From an uncultured Rubripirellula sp. (GTDB lineage Bacteria > Planctomycetota > Planctomycetia > Pirellulales > Pirellulaceae), in contig CALIBL010000017.1 in the NCBI GenBank assembly GCA_938045805.1, positions 1 through 64,000 on the forward strand: a DNA stretch of 64,000 nucleotides. The letters run 5' to 3'. Position 1 is the first letter of the stretch. The number at the start of each line of letters is the position of its first letter. Below are positions 27,416 through 37,036 of the stretch, one piece after another. The notes below the pieces were generated by a model, which did not search any database, was not told where the DNA came from, and worked only from the letters and a program-made list of their open reading frames with translations. Position numbers and translations under genes: made by a program.

Positions 27416-29110
27416 ATGAATATCATCACGCGATTCCACTCTCGCCTGCTATGCATTGTTGCATTAGCAATAACATTAGTGCCTTCTCTTCCACATTCGG
27501 TGGATGCGCAGAACACAGACACCAGCGGCAGTGAGCCTGTGGTGGTAGTCACCCTCGGTAGCGTTAACAAGTTGATGCAGGACGTAAATTATGTCTCTGG
27601 TCTTGTTGGCCAACCGCAAGCTGGCGGCCTGTTTGCGATGATGGCTGGGACCTTTACACAAGGTATTGATACAACTCAGCCTATCGCAATCATTGTGCCA
27701 TTGGTTGAGGGAATGCCACAACCACTCGCTTTGGTGCCAACCCCCGATGTGAAGACCGTCTTGCAGAGGCTCGAAGCTCAGACCGGACCCGTGGACGAAC
27801 TCAAAGACGGAACACTTGTGATTGCAGTGGGTGTCAACACCATTTACATCCGACAGCAAGGGGATTGGGCGATCATTGCGCCGGATCGAGATGTGTTGAA
27901 CTTGGCACCAACCGACCCCACAACAATCTTCGGCGATACCGCAGATCAATATGATCTTTCTGTAAAGCTAAAAATGCAGCAAGTCCCCGCACCAATTCGC
28001 GGAATGATTACAGCACAAATGCGTCAAGGTTTCGAACAAGCCATGGCACAGCAAGGTAACGCTGACGCCGAAGCAGCACGCGAAATGGCTGAGTCTAGCC
28101 TCACCCAGATTGAGCAACTCATTACCGATACTGATGAGCTTGAATTCGGATTCAACGTTGACCAGACCGAGAAGCTCGTCAGCTTCGTGACACGGTTCAC
28201 CGCGGTTGAGGGAACCAACTTAGGTGAAATTCTTTCCTCCCAGAAACCGATTGCCTCTCAATTTTCTTCGGTAATCCGTCCAGACGCAGCTGCGTTTTAT
28301 CACGCATCATCTTCAATCGGACCGAGTGCCATCGATCAGGCCCAAACCAGTCTAAAGACGGCCAAGTCCTCGGTTCTGAGTTTGCTTGAAACTCAGGGCG
28401 ACCTACCGCCGAATCTTCAAGCTGAGGTTGTCAGTTACATCAATCGAATTATCGACCTCGCTGAAGCATCTATTAGTGAAGGAAAATCCGACGTGGGCGC
28501 TGTAGTTCTCGCGGGCGAAAACAATCTTTCCTTTGCGATGGGAGCCTTCGTGGCAGACGGCAACGAACTTGCAACGATTGCAAAAGAAATTGGCGGCAAG
28601 GTTGAATCTTTACCAGATGCACCTCGCTTTTCTTTTGATCGTGAAATCTACAAAGATGTAACAATGCACCTCGTTGAGATGGACATACCTTCATACGAAG
28701 AGGAAGCTCGATCAATACTCGGCGAAACCTTCCAAATTCATATCGGAACGGCAAAGAAATCGGTTTATCTTGCGATGGGCAAAGACAGCCAGAAATTGAT
28801 GACCGATATGATTGATGCAGCAAACTCGGACTCGAGTTCAAATCGTCCCGTTGGGCAACTCCAACTCACCTTGTTACCGATACTTCAATTCGCACAGTCC
28901 ATCACATCTGAAGACGCTGTAATGGCAATGATCGATTCGCTGTCCAGATCCTCCGACTCTGGCCGAATTATGATCATTCAGGAGAGCATCCCAAATGGAC
29001 AAGAAGCAAGGCTGAGCATCGGAGAGGGTCTCCTGCAAGCTGTTGGAGCCGCTGTAAGGCAAGAACAACTTGAAGCACAGCGGAACGCAATTCAAAACGG
29101 GCAATTCTAA
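27416..29110 (+). CDS. Secreted protein of unknown function
   Basis: 564 aa with a clear signal peptide (residues 1-31, LLCIVALAITLVPSLPHSVDA). I do not recognise the family. Mature features are a beta/alpha pattern in the first 190 residues (VVVVTLGSVNKLMQDVNYVS, PIAIIVPLVEG, TIYIRQQGDWAIIA), a Gln/Ala-rich helical stretch at about 205-240 (QGFEQAMAQQGNADAEAARE), then a second region of similar style (AVVLAGENNLSFAMGAF, VYLAMGKDSQKLMTDMID). The halves may be two copies of one fold, which would need structure prediction to test. No membrane anchor, lipobox or catalytic motif is seen. It is closed by a strong terminator, so it is probably a single-gene transcript. Confidence 0.85.
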   Translation: MNIITRFHSRLLCIVALAITLVPSLPHSVDAQNTDTSGSEPVVVVTLGSVNKLMQDVNYVSGLVGQPQAGGLFAMMAGTFTQGIDTTQPIAIIVPLVEGMPQPLALVPTPDVKTVLQRLEAQTGPVDELKDGTLVIAVGVNTIYIRQQGDWAIIAPDRDVLNLAPTDPTTIFGDTADQYDLSVKLKMQQVPAPIRGMITAQMRQGFEQAMAQQGNADAEAAREMAESSLTQIEQLITDTDELEFGFNVDQTEKLVSFVTRFTAVEGTNLGEILSSQKPIASQFSSVIRPDAAAFYHASSSIGPSAIDQAQTSLKTAKSSVLSLLETQGDLPPNLQAEVVSYINRIIDLAEASISEGKSDVGAVVLAGENNLSFAMGAFVADGNELATIAKEIGGKVESLPDAPRFSFDREIYKDVTMHLVEMDIPSYEEEARSILGETFQIHIGTAKKSVYLAMGKDSQKLMTDMIDAANSDSSSNRPVGQLQLTLLPILQFAQSITSEDAVMAMIDSLSRSSDSGRIMIIQESIPNGQEARLSIGEGLLQAVGAAVRQEQLEAQRNAIQNGQF

Positions 29111-29144
29111 AGCACTAGCGTTGAATCAGTCCTCATGAACTCTC

Positions 29145-29182
29145 GAGCCACCGAAAATCAATTCGGTGGCTCTTTGTATTTT
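29145..29182 (+). terminator. Rho-independent terminator
   Basis: Perfect 11-bp stem GAGCCACCGAA (29145-29155) and TTCGGTGGCTC (29162-29172) with a 6-base loop, followed by TTTGTATTTT. It lies 34 bp after the stop of the secreted unknown protein gene and separates it from the DUF1571 gene. Confidence 0.9.
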
Positions 29183-29229
29183 AATACGTCCGGTCAACCA
29201 CAGTAAAAGAACATTAGAGCGGTCGCATT

Positions 29230-30114
29230 GTGCAAGTGTTGTCCCTAGTTAAATCTTATCGACTGCTGATCGCATTGACCGTCGCTTTCTGCGGTTATGC
29301 ATTCATAGGACGGATCTCCCGACCCACTACCCCACCGGTGAATCCGGCACAGGTCAAGGTGTCAAAAGATAATGTTGAAAGCCAACAAGATTTTACGATG
29401 CAAGATCTCTTGAATCTCGCAGAATCAAGCTTGGATCACCTCAGCCATAACCTTGTGGACTACACAGCAAGGTTCGAGAAGATTGAAGTGAATGAAAATA
29501 GCCATCAACTCGAGAAGACAGTGATGCAACTAAAAGTGCAAACACGTTTTCGAAATATGACACTTGATGCGCCTCGGCGCATTTACTTGCGTTTCAGCGA
29601 ACCGAGTTCAGTAAGCGGCAGAGAAGTCATTTGGAGGCAGGATCTATATAACGGCAAAATGGCCGTACATGAACCCGGTTTTCTACTCAGTCTTAAAACC
29701 ATTTGGCTGGATCCAAATGGAATACTTGCGATGCAGGGACAGCGTCATCCAATCAGTGAAGTTGGTATTGTGAAACTAACGGAACAATTGATCCAAAGGG
29801 GTAAAGAAGATTTGGATAACCCTCTACTATCTATTGGCTTACAGACCAACCATAAACACGATGATCTCACAACTCACCTGATCACCATTATCAAAAACCA
29901 AACGTCAAATATCGAGGGAGATTACGGGAGAGCGGAAATCGTTTTCGACCCAGAAAGAAATCTAGTCCTAAGTTTTCGCAGTTACGCAACTCCAACATCT
30001 CCGTCGGACTCTCCACAACTGATCGAATCATACTCCTACCACAACCTCCAAGTGAATGTAGGGCTAGCTGAATCTGACTTTGACGTCACCAATGAACAAT
30101 ATGATTTCCCATAA
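29230..30114 (+). CDS. DUF1571 family protein
   Basis: 294-aa membrane-anchored or secreted protein with one hydrophobic N-terminal segment (about 10-27, LLIALTVAFCGYAFIGRI). The body follows the DUF1571 pattern common in planctomycetes: YTARFEKIEVNE, RRIYLRFSEPSSVSGREVIW, HEPGFLLSLKTIWLDPNG, AMQGQRHPISEVGIVKLTEQ and YGRAEIVFDPERNLVLSFRS. The fold resembles outer-membrane lipoprotein-sorting proteins, so envelope work is possible, but no function is established. Initiation is at GTG, 29 bases from the A of AGAGCGG-type sequence with no strong ribosome site. Confidence 0.85.
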   Translation: MQVLSLVKSYRLLIALTVAFCGYAFIGRISRPTTPPVNPAQVKVSKDNVESQQDFTMQDLLNLAESSLDHLSHNLVDYTARFEKIEVNENSHQLEKTVMQLKVQTRFRNMTLDAPRRIYLRFSEPSSVSGREVIWRQDLYNGKMAVHEPGFLLSLKTIWLDPNGILAMQGQRHPISEVGIVKLTEQLIQRGKEDLDNPLLSIGLQTNHKHDDLTTHLITIIKNQTSNIEGDYGRAEIVFDPERNLVLSFRSYATPTSPSDSPQLIESYSYHNLQVNVGLAESDFDVTNEQYDFP

Positions 30115-30266
30115 TGGAACCGATGACTTGCCCAATCCTGTGGCGTCCTCCGGGCGAACAAAAAGTGTTATGGTGTACGACTGAATGACAAAAAAGAAAT
30201 CATGCTAACGTGGCATGAGGATTAATGACTTCACCCACCACTTAATGGCAACAGAGCATCCCTAAC

Positions 30267-30788
30267 ATGAATACTATTGGCCCGATGATTGCAGCGTCTG
30301 CAAAGCTTGGCTTGAATTATGCGGATCGATTACTCAATGGGATCCCAGCTGAAACCTTCAGCTCTTTTGCGCGTTGTGCAGGGAGCACCATTGAATCGAA
30401 TCATCCCGCGTTTATTTTTGGTCATCTCGGTTTGTACGCCCCTCGCATTGTTAGCGAACTTGGCGGTGATGACAGCGAGATCAGACCGTCAGACAAATTG
30501 ATTACCTTATTTTCAAAAGATGCCAAATGTCTCGATGATCCGTCCTGCTCGATTTACCCAGCAATGACTGAAATCGTATCACATTTTCGAATCGGATATG
30601 AAAAAGCAATCGAGCACCTCGAAGCTGCCGATGACTCGCTGTTCACCACTCAAAATCCTAATCAAGCAATGCAGAAACTATTCCCAACACTTGGTTCGAT
30701 GCATGCATTCTACGTTGGTGGTCATCTTATGATGCACATGGGCCAATTAAGCGCGTGGCGACGAGCAAATGGATTGGGAGCTGCGTGA
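30267..30788 (+). CDS. DinB-like four-helix protein
   Basis: 173-aa cytoplasmic protein resembling the DinB/YfiT metal-binding superfamily. NHPAFIFGHLGLYAPRIV supplies the first histidine in the usual helix and HAFYVGGHLMMHMGQLSAWR the paired histidines near the C-terminus, with the R at the end as in DinB proteins. Members include thiol-dependent transferases and stress-induced proteins of unknown reaction. Monocistronic between the DUF1571 and sulfatase genes; no further clue to substrate. Confidence 0.75.
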   Translation: MNTIGPMIAASAKLGLNYADRLLNGIPAETFSSFARCAGSTIESNHPAFIFGHLGLYAPRIVSELGGDDSEIRPSDKLITLFSKDAKCLDDPSCSIYPAMTEIVSHFRIGYEKAIEHLEAADDSLFTTQNPNQAMQKLFPTLGSMHAFYVGGHLMMHMGQLSAWRRANGLGAA

Positions 30789-30877
30789 ACCACTTCATGT
30801 CGCTCCATGATCCTCATGGGTCAAAAGGAAACACTTAGCTTCATCACTTCATAGCCACAAAGCTACGCGTCTAAATC

Positions 30878-32551
30878 ATGAAAATAGCATTGGTTTCTCC
30901 ATTCGTCGCATTGATCTTGGTGACCTTGATTTGGCCATCTGGAAGAATCGCGATAGCCGAGAGTCGCCGTCCTAACATTCTCTTCATCATGTCTGACGAC
31001 CACACTTCGCAAGCAGTGGGCGCGTATGCAAGTTTACTCAAGGAGCTTGATCCAACACCAACTATTGATCGGTTGGCACGTGAAGGAATCTGTTTTGATA
31101 ATGCATTCTGCACCAACGGTATCTGCACACCATCACGAGCGTGCATCATCACCGGTCAATACAACCACAATAATGGTGTTTTTGATCTAGGTGGCAGAAT
31201 TGAGAGAGCAAACCAGACGCTACCAATCCTCATGCGAGACGCTGGCTACCAGACCGCCATGATTGGAAAGTGGCATCTAAAAGCTGAACCCAACTTCGAC
31301 TATTACAAGGTTCTTCCCGGTCAAGGCAGTTATTTTGACACAAGCTTCCGAATACAAGGGCTCAAAAAATGGCCCAACAACATCATTCAATATCCTGGAA
31401 GTCACTCCTCTGACGTGATCACTGATGCAACATTGCATTGGTTGAAAGAATTACGTGACGAAAGCAAGCCGTTTTTCTTATGTCACCAATTCAAGGCTCC
31501 GCACGACTTTTTTGAAAATCATCCCCGCTATGATGATTATCTTGCCGATGTAGAGATCCCTGAGCCGGCTTCTCTCTGGCATAAATCTGATACTTGGGGA
31601 TCATTAGCGACCCGTGGTTTTGAGGATGAATTAGTGCCTCATATCGGAACCTCCATCGGAAGACGGAATCCTCGCCGCTCCTACGCGATGGATTTACCGA
31701 AGCACTTCCCGAATGAATTCAAGTGGGATTATGAGAACAAAAATCTATCTGACGCAGAGATCAAACGTATGTCTTATCAGGCATACCTCAAGAAGTATCT
31801 ACGGTGCGTAAAAGGAGTCGATGATAATCTCAAACGCCTCTTCGACTATCTGATTGCCGAAGACCTTTTTGACAATACCGTGATCATCTACACAGGTGAT
31901 CAGGGCTTTTGGCTGGGCGAGAAAGACTACCAAGATAAACGCTGGGCTTACGATCCTTCGCAACGAATGCCGCTTTTAATACGCTACCCTAAAGCAATCC
32001 CAGCTGGTGTCAGAAGTGATGCCTTGATTGAAAACGTTGACTTCCCTGCTCTCATGCTGGATTACGCAGGTGTCAGTCAACCCAGCGACATCCAAGGAAG
32101 ATCCTTCCGCGAAATCTGCGAAGGAAAAGGTGAACCTTCTGATTGGAAGCAAGCCGTTTACTATCGTTATTGGATGCACATGGCCCACCATGACAATCCA
32201 GGTGAAATGGCTATCCGGACTAAAACACACAAGCTAATTTATTTTTATGGCTGTGATTACGAAGGAAAAAACCAAACGCCACCGGCTTGGGAACTTTATG
32301 ACCTGACTGAAGACCCCCAAGAACTGAATAATCTCTACGGAAACCCCTCGCATCTAAAAATCCAAGAAGAGTTAAAAACCAAGCTAGGGGAACTTCGAAA
32401 TACAATTGGGGATGACGGCTCGCACTTCCCCGCATGTGAGCAAGTAGTGCGAGAATTCTGGGATTACAGTACATCAGATCGTGAAAAGGCGATTCTGATT
32501 TCCTCTGAATTCAAAGCGAAACGCGAACAATCCCTTAGTGATCGACAATAG
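30878..32551 (+). CDS. Secreted type I sulfatase
   Basis: 557-aa arylsulfatase-family enzyme that hydrolyses sulfate esters, probably on algal or other marine polysaccharides. A signal peptide occupies residues 1-27. Asp40 and Asp41 (FIMSDDHTS) are calcium ligands. Cys83 in CTPSR is the residue converted to formylglycine, followed by TGQYNHNNGV. MIGKWHLKAEP gives the lysine/histidine pair, and VIIYTGDQGFWLGEKDYQDK the late metal and substrate residues. The length and QRMPLLIRYP segment match the group common in planctomycetes. All catalytic residues are present. The carbohydrate substrate cannot be read from sequence and no glycosidase adjoins. Confidence 0.95.
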   Translation: MKIALVSPFVALILVTLIWPSGRIAIAESRRPNILFIMSDDHTSQAVGAYASLLKELDPTPTIDRLAREGICFDNAFCTNGICTPSRACIITGQYNHNNGVFDLGGRIERANQTLPILMRDAGYQTAMIGKWHLKAEPNFDYYKVLPGQGSYFDTSFRIQGLKKWPNNIIQYPGSHSSDVITDATLHWLKELRDESKPFFLCHQFKAPHDFFENHPRYDDYLADVEIPEPASLWHKSDTWGSLATRGFEDELVPHIGTSIGRRNPRRSYAMDLPKHFPNEFKWDYENKNLSDAEIKRMSYQAYLKKYLRCVKGVDDNLKRLFDYLIAEDLFDNTVIIYTGDQGFWLGEKDYQDKRWAYDPSQRMPLLIRYPKAIPAGVRSDALIENVDFPALMLDYAGVSQPSDIQGRSFREICEGKGEPSDWKQAVYYRYWMHMAHHDNPGEMAIRTKTHKLIYFYGCDYEGKNQTPPAWELYDLTEDPQELNNLYGNPSHLKIQEELKTKLGELRNTIGDDGSHFPACEQVVREFWDYSTSDREKAILISSEFKAKREQSLSDRQ

Positions 32552-32749
32552 ATCAATACCTCTGCGGAGCGGATTTTGATTTAAATCTTGATCAAAAGAA
32601 GTCCTGAATCTCTTATTCTGCGCGGCCCACCATGTAGCAAAGCTGGCCACGGAACTGGTCAGCATTCATCAATACAGCTAAACTTCGCTTAATTGTAAGT
32701 TAACCGAAACTTAACGCGATCTTCGTATTGCTGAGGCGGCGAGACGGTC

Positions 32750-34426
32750 ATGGATTCTTTTCTTGAATTGATCTTTCAGTTACTTGGTGGCCTCGGAATC
32801 TTTTTGCTGGGCATGAAAAGTATGTCCGATGGTATGCAGGCCGTCGCGGGATCAAGTCTACGACGGCTGATCGGTGTTGTAACGGACAATCGCTTGACGG
32901 CAACCGTTGTGGGAATCTTCGTCACATGTGTCGTGCAATCCAGTTCGATCACAACTGTGATGGTAGTTGGATTCGTCAATAGCGGTGTGATGGCTCTGAG
33001 CCAAGCGATTGGCGTGATCATGGGTGCAAACATTGGAACCACGATCACCGGTTGGATTTTAGTTCTCAAGATAGGCAAATACGGTCTACCTATTCTCGGT
33101 GCAGCAGCGTTCGGTTATTTGTTCTCGAAAAATGAACGCCGACGATATACCGCAATGGCGATCATGGGCGTTGGCATGGTCTTCTTTGGGCTCGAATTAA
33201 TGAAAGATGCCTGTGCCATCATCAAACAAATGCCAAGTTTTGAAGAGTGGTTTAGCCTCTTCAATGCGGACACCTACTTGGGTGTACTCAAGTGTGCTTT
33301 AGTTGGTTGTGTGATGACTACATTGGTACAGTCATCTTCCGCAACCTTGGGCATCACAATTTCTTTAGCAAGCCAAGGTGTTATTAGCTATGAAACAGCC
33401 GCTGCATTGGTGCTAGGCGAAAACATTGGCACCACCATCACCGCATTATTTGCTTCGTTAGGGGCAACTACCAACGCCCGACGAGCCGCATACTTTCACG
33501 TCATATTCAATATGTTAGGGGTATTGTGGATCACTGCCATCTTCAGTTGGTACGTAAAAATCGTACCGCAAATCGTCAATGTGGATGTGCTTCAGCCGAA
33601 GATTGTCAACGGTGAAATAACTTTCCCTGGAACTACAGCGGCAATTGCTGCAACTCACAGTATTTTCAATGTGATCAATACGCTGATCTTTTTGCCCTTC
33701 GTACCACTCTTCGTAAAACTCCTTCAAAAGCTCGTTCCATCAAAGAGCTACAAGGAAAAGCCTCGGTTAACTGATCTTGATATCCGGATGCTTGAAACAC
33801 CTCTTCTTGCCATTGAGCAATCGCAAAAAGAAATTGAGAGAATGGGTGACGGGTGCTTGAAGATGTTGTCTTGGCTCGGCGAACTACGTGAGCAGTCGAC
33901 GCCAGACACTGCTTTAGCAGATCGCTTAAAGAAAAGAGAAGAAGTTCTTGATCATATGCAGGATGAAATTGCTGAATTCGTGACAAAATTGCTATCCGGC
34001 AACGTTCCTCATTCCGTGTCCGAGGAAGGTCGCAGACAAATTAGAATCGCTGATGAATTTGAATCGATCAGTGACTATATACAAGACTTGGATAAGTTCG
34101 ATCGAAAGCTACGCAAAGCCGGACACCGCTTCACGGAGACTCAGCGCGAATCCCTAAAGCACCTTCAGCAGCAAACATCGATTTACATCGGACAAATTCA
34201 TGAGGGACTGATACAGGCGAATCGAAACACGATGACACAAACGGAGCAACTTGCAAAAAGAATCCGAGATCTAATCAAGACCTCTCGCAAACAACACCTA
34301 GAGGAATTGTCACATGCCAGTATCGCACCTGTTATAAGTGTTGCATTTCTCGCCTCCTTGAATGCTTTCGCTAGGGTTCAGGACCATTCTTACAATATTG
34401 CCGAGACTATCTCCGGTGAAAAATGA
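32750..34426 (+). CDS. Na+/Pi cotransporter family protein
   Basis: 558-aa inner-membrane transporter of the NptA/PNaS family. Two inverted repeats each carry the substrate motif: TCVVQSSSITTVMVVGFV (about 60-77) and TTLVQSSSATLGITISLA (about 187). GANIGTTITGW and GENIGTTITALF follow each, as is usual. After the last helix (about 325) a PhoU-like cytoplasmic helical domain runs to the end (FESISDYIQDLDKFDRKLR). Such proteins import phosphate with sodium; the PhoU-like tail is normal for many bacterial members. It starts at an ATG close behind a purine-rich GAGGCGGCGAGACG. No other pho genes are near. Confidence 0.92.
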   Translation: MDSFLELIFQLLGGLGIFLLGMKSMSDGMQAVAGSSLRRLIGVVTDNRLTATVVGIFVTCVVQSSSITTVMVVGFVNSGVMALSQAIGVIMGANIGTTITGWILVLKIGKYGLPILGAAAFGYLFSKNERRRYTAMAIMGVGMVFFGLELMKDACAIIKQMPSFEEWFSLFNADTYLGVLKCALVGCVMTTLVQSSSATLGITISLASQGVISYETAAALVLGENIGTTITALFASLGATTNARRAAYFHVIFNMLGVLWITAIFSWYVKIVPQIVNVDVLQPKIVNGEITFPGTTAAIAATHSIFNVINTLIFLPFVPLFVKLLQKLVPSKSYKEKPRLTDLDIRMLETPLLAIEQSQKEIERMGDGCLKMLSWLGELREQSTPDTALADRLKKREEVLDHMQDEIAEFVTKLLSGNVPHSVSEEGRRQIRIADEFESISDYIQDLDKFDRKLRKAGHRFTETQRESLKHLQQQTSIYIGQIHEGLIQANRNTMTQTEQLAKRIRDLIKTSRKQHLEELSHASIAPVISVAFLASLNAFARVQDHSYNIAETISGEK

Positions 34427-34632
34427 TCTCATCAACGATGCAGTTTCACGATTTAGCAGCTAAAAACATCGTCTTTATCAGACAGCTCTTTATCAGCACG
34501 CTATAACAACTCACGCGAACTGCTATCTTCGAATTACGTCTTGAGCATCCTCACAACTGCCGTGAGACCAGAATTTAATCCGCGTAATTTGACTAATCGA
34601 ATCCCACCGGTATCAACGCAGGTAAATTGTCT

Positions 34633-36165
34633 ATGGCAACGATCGACTGGATCATTGTGGTGACCTATGCGATTTTAACCCTCATTTTAGGATGGTTCTG
34701 TAGTCGCTCGCAAAATCACGCCGACGACTACTTTGTCGGTTCGGGAAAGATGAATCCGTTGATTGTCGGGGTTTCACTCTTTGCCACCCTTCTAAGTACG
34801 ATCAGCTATCTGGCAATTCCAGGTGAAGTACTCGGCAAAGGCCCCGTCTACCTAACCAACTACATCGCCTATCCGTTTATCTTTTTGGTGGTTAGTTCCA
34901 TCATCTTGCCAATCTACATGCGACAGCGAGTTACGAGTGCCTATGCTCTTTTGGAAAACCAATTAGGGCGAGAGATTCGGCTTCTAGGTAGCACCATGTT
35001 TTTGGTACTTCGCTTCGTTTGGATGTCATTGATGGTTCATTTGACCTCGAAGGCATTGGCCATCATGATCGGGCTAGACGAAGAATACACGCCTTTGATT
35101 GTGCTCGTGGTGAGCGTCTTTGCGATCACCTACACCTCCATTGGTGGCATTCGTGCTGTTGTACTAACAGACTTTATGCAGACGATCCTTCTCTATGGCG
35201 GTGCATTACTGGTGCTGGGAACCATTACCTGGAAGATGAACGGTCTTGGATGGTTCCCCACGGAATGGAAATCTGAAGTCTGGGACACTCAACCTATCTT
35301 TAGTCTCGACCCATCGACACGCGTCACGGTTTTCGGAACTGTTTTGTCTGTCTTCCTGTGGGTGATTTGCACTTCGGCTGGGGACCAAGTCTCCATTCAG
35401 CGATTCATGTCCACATCCGATGTCAAAGCTGCTCGAAAAGCGATCGCTGTTCAGTTGATGGTGGGTATGCTTGTTGGCGGCACGCTTGGACTCGTAGGAA
35501 TCGCATTACTTGGATTCTATGAAGCAAACCCGAGCCTTATGCCTGAAAATGTTTCCATTAGTAGTCAAGCGGATCAGTTGTTTCCTCACTTTATTGCAAA
35601 CAGCCTTCCGCCGGTGGTGACTGGATTTGTCGTCGCGGGCCTGTTGGCAGCTGCAATGTCAAGTATCGATTCGGGCATCAACTCAATCACCGCTGTGGTA
35701 ATGAGCGATTTTCTCCCAAAGACTTCAAAAAATGACCGCGAGTCGGTTGCTTTTGCACGTCGTGTCGCAATTGTCACCGGAATAGTCGTTGCATTACTAA
35801 GCTTTATTGTCGGCGTTGTTCCCGGTAATTTCATGGCGATAACCAACAAAACTGTAAACCTGCTCACGGTACCAATCGCGCTACTTTTCTTCTTTGCCCT
35901 CTACGTACCTTTTGCAAGTCGGACTGGTGTTCTGATTGGAACGCTTTGCAGTATTGCATCCGCAATCATGGTTGCATTCTCCGGGCCGATCCTTCGATTC
36001 ATGGGCCCATTTATTGGGGTGGAGCCTCCCTCGGATGACCCGATCAGCTTTCAATGGATTTCTCCGGTATCGCTATTTGTAGGATTGGCCACCGGTCTTG
36101 TCGCTAGCTGGATCTTCCCAAAAGCAATACAACTAAGTGAAAAAGAACCGCGAGATCTTTCATAG
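34633..36165 (+). CDS. Sodium:solute symporter (SSS family)
   Basis: 510-aa transporter with about 13 membrane helices. NHADDYFVGSGKMN is the typical loop after helix 1, SLFATLLSTISYLAIPGEVL the unwound helix region, TYTSIGGIRAVVLTDFMQTI the SSS signature, and GFVVAGLLAAAMSSIDSGIN the second sodium-site segment with SSIDS. This resembles the SMCT/proline branch; the substrate is uncertain. I start at the ATG at 34633 rather than the in-frame TTG at 34627. The aldolase gene follows within 12 bp and is very likely cotranscribed, which suggests uptake of a sugar acid or other organic acid. Confidence 0.92.
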   Translation: MATIDWIIVVTYAILTLILGWFCSRSQNHADDYFVGSGKMNPLIVGVSLFATLLSTISYLAIPGEVLGKGPVYLTNYIAYPFIFLVVSSIILPIYMRQRVTSAYALLENQLGREIRLLGSTMFLVLRFVWMSLMVHLTSKALAIMIGLDEEYTPLIVLVVSVFAITYTSIGGIRAVVLTDFMQTILLYGGALLVLGTITWKMNGLGWFPTEWKSEVWDTQPIFSLDPSTRVTVFGTVLSVFLWVICTSAGDQVSIQRFMSTSDVKAARKAIAVQLMVGMLVGGTLGLVGIALLGFYEANPSLMPENVSISSQADQLFPHFIANSLPPVVTGFVVAGLLAAAMSSIDSGINSITAVVMSDFLPKTSKNDRESVAFARRVAIVTGIVVALLSFIVGVVPGNFMAITNKTVNLLTVPIALLFFFALYVPFASRTGVLIGTLCSIASAIMVAFSGPILRFMGPFIGVEPPSDDPISFQWISPVSLFVGLATGLVASWIFPKAIQLSEKEPRDLS

Positions 36166-36176
36166 GATTAAAAGTG

Positions 36177-36938
36177 ATGAGAAGAAGTAAAACTCTTCAG
36201 CGTATCCGTAGCGGCGAGCTCATTAAAAGCTGCGTGCTAGGACACTTCATTCCCGCTTATGTGGCTCATGCCGCAAACGCGGGCTACGATTGTATTTGGC
36301 TCGATCTTGAACACCGATCAATCTCTGCAAGAGATGTCGAATACCTTTTATTAGCCTCTCATCGATTTGATATCGACATCATGGTGCGACCACCAGTCAC
36401 CGGGAAAACTCAGCTGTACCGCTACCTCGAAGATGGCGCCGCCGGATTAATGATCCCACATGTTTCTTACCCTCAAATGGCTCAAGATCTTGTGCAAGCG
36501 GTCAAATTTCCTCCCATTGGGGATCGAGGAATCGATAACGCGGGACTCGATGCAGATTATCACATTCATGACCCAGACACTTACACGCAATGGGCAAACC
36601 AAGAAACGTTTCTTTGTGTCCAAATCGAAACACCCGAAGCCGTCAATCGCATTGATGAAATCGCTTCCATCAAGGGCTTAGACATGATCTTTGTAGGTCC
36701 CGGTGACCTAGGGCTACGTCTACGTCAGACGGGAGAAATGAGCATTGATCAGGCTTGGGAACGTGTGGCGATAGCGTGCAAGCAAAATCACGTCCCATTT
36801 GGTGGGCCCACGCTTGGTCTAGAAGAAATGAAAAAACGAAGAGCACAGGGCGCACAGTTCCTTGTGAACTGCAGCGAGTTCCAAGCATTTACGTTAGACC
36901 TAGCCAACAAAATTCATCACTTCGCCGATCTAGACTGA
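36177..36938 (+). CDS. HpcH/HpaI family aldolase
   Basis: 253-aa class II (metal-dependent) pyruvate aldolase of the HpcH/HpaI-citrate lyase type. CIWLDLEHRSIS gives the catalytic histidine region, DGAAGLMIPHVS the barrel strand, CVQIETPEAVNRIDEIA the metal-binding glutamate and MIFVGPGDLGLRL the metal-binding aspartate. Such enzymes cleave 2-keto-3-deoxy sugar acids to pyruvate (or tartronate semialdehyde) and an aldehyde. A GTG at 36174 directly precedes the ATG; the AGGA inside the stop region of the symporter gene is better spaced for the ATG. The link with the SSS symporter suggests a small uptake-and-cleavage unit. Confidence 0.9.
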   Translation: MRRSKTLQRIRSGELIKSCVLGHFIPAYVAHAANAGYDCIWLDLEHRSISARDVEYLLLASHRFDIDIMVRPPVTGKTQLYRYLEDGAAGLMIPHVSYPQMAQDLVQAVKFPPIGDRGIDNAGLDADYHIHDPDTYTQWANQETFLCVQIETPEAVNRIDEIASIKGLDMIFVGPGDLGLRLRQTGEMSIDQAWERVAIACKQNHVPFGGPTLGLEEMKKRRAQGAQFLVNCSEFQAFTLDLANKIHHFADLD

Positions 36939-37036
36939 ATAGATCGCAAAGTCCACTCGTCAGAAACGCTTCCTCAGTCGAAGCACAATCCGAGCCGGTC
37001 GCGTAAAAAAATTAGGTTGCAATCCGTGACTGAGTT

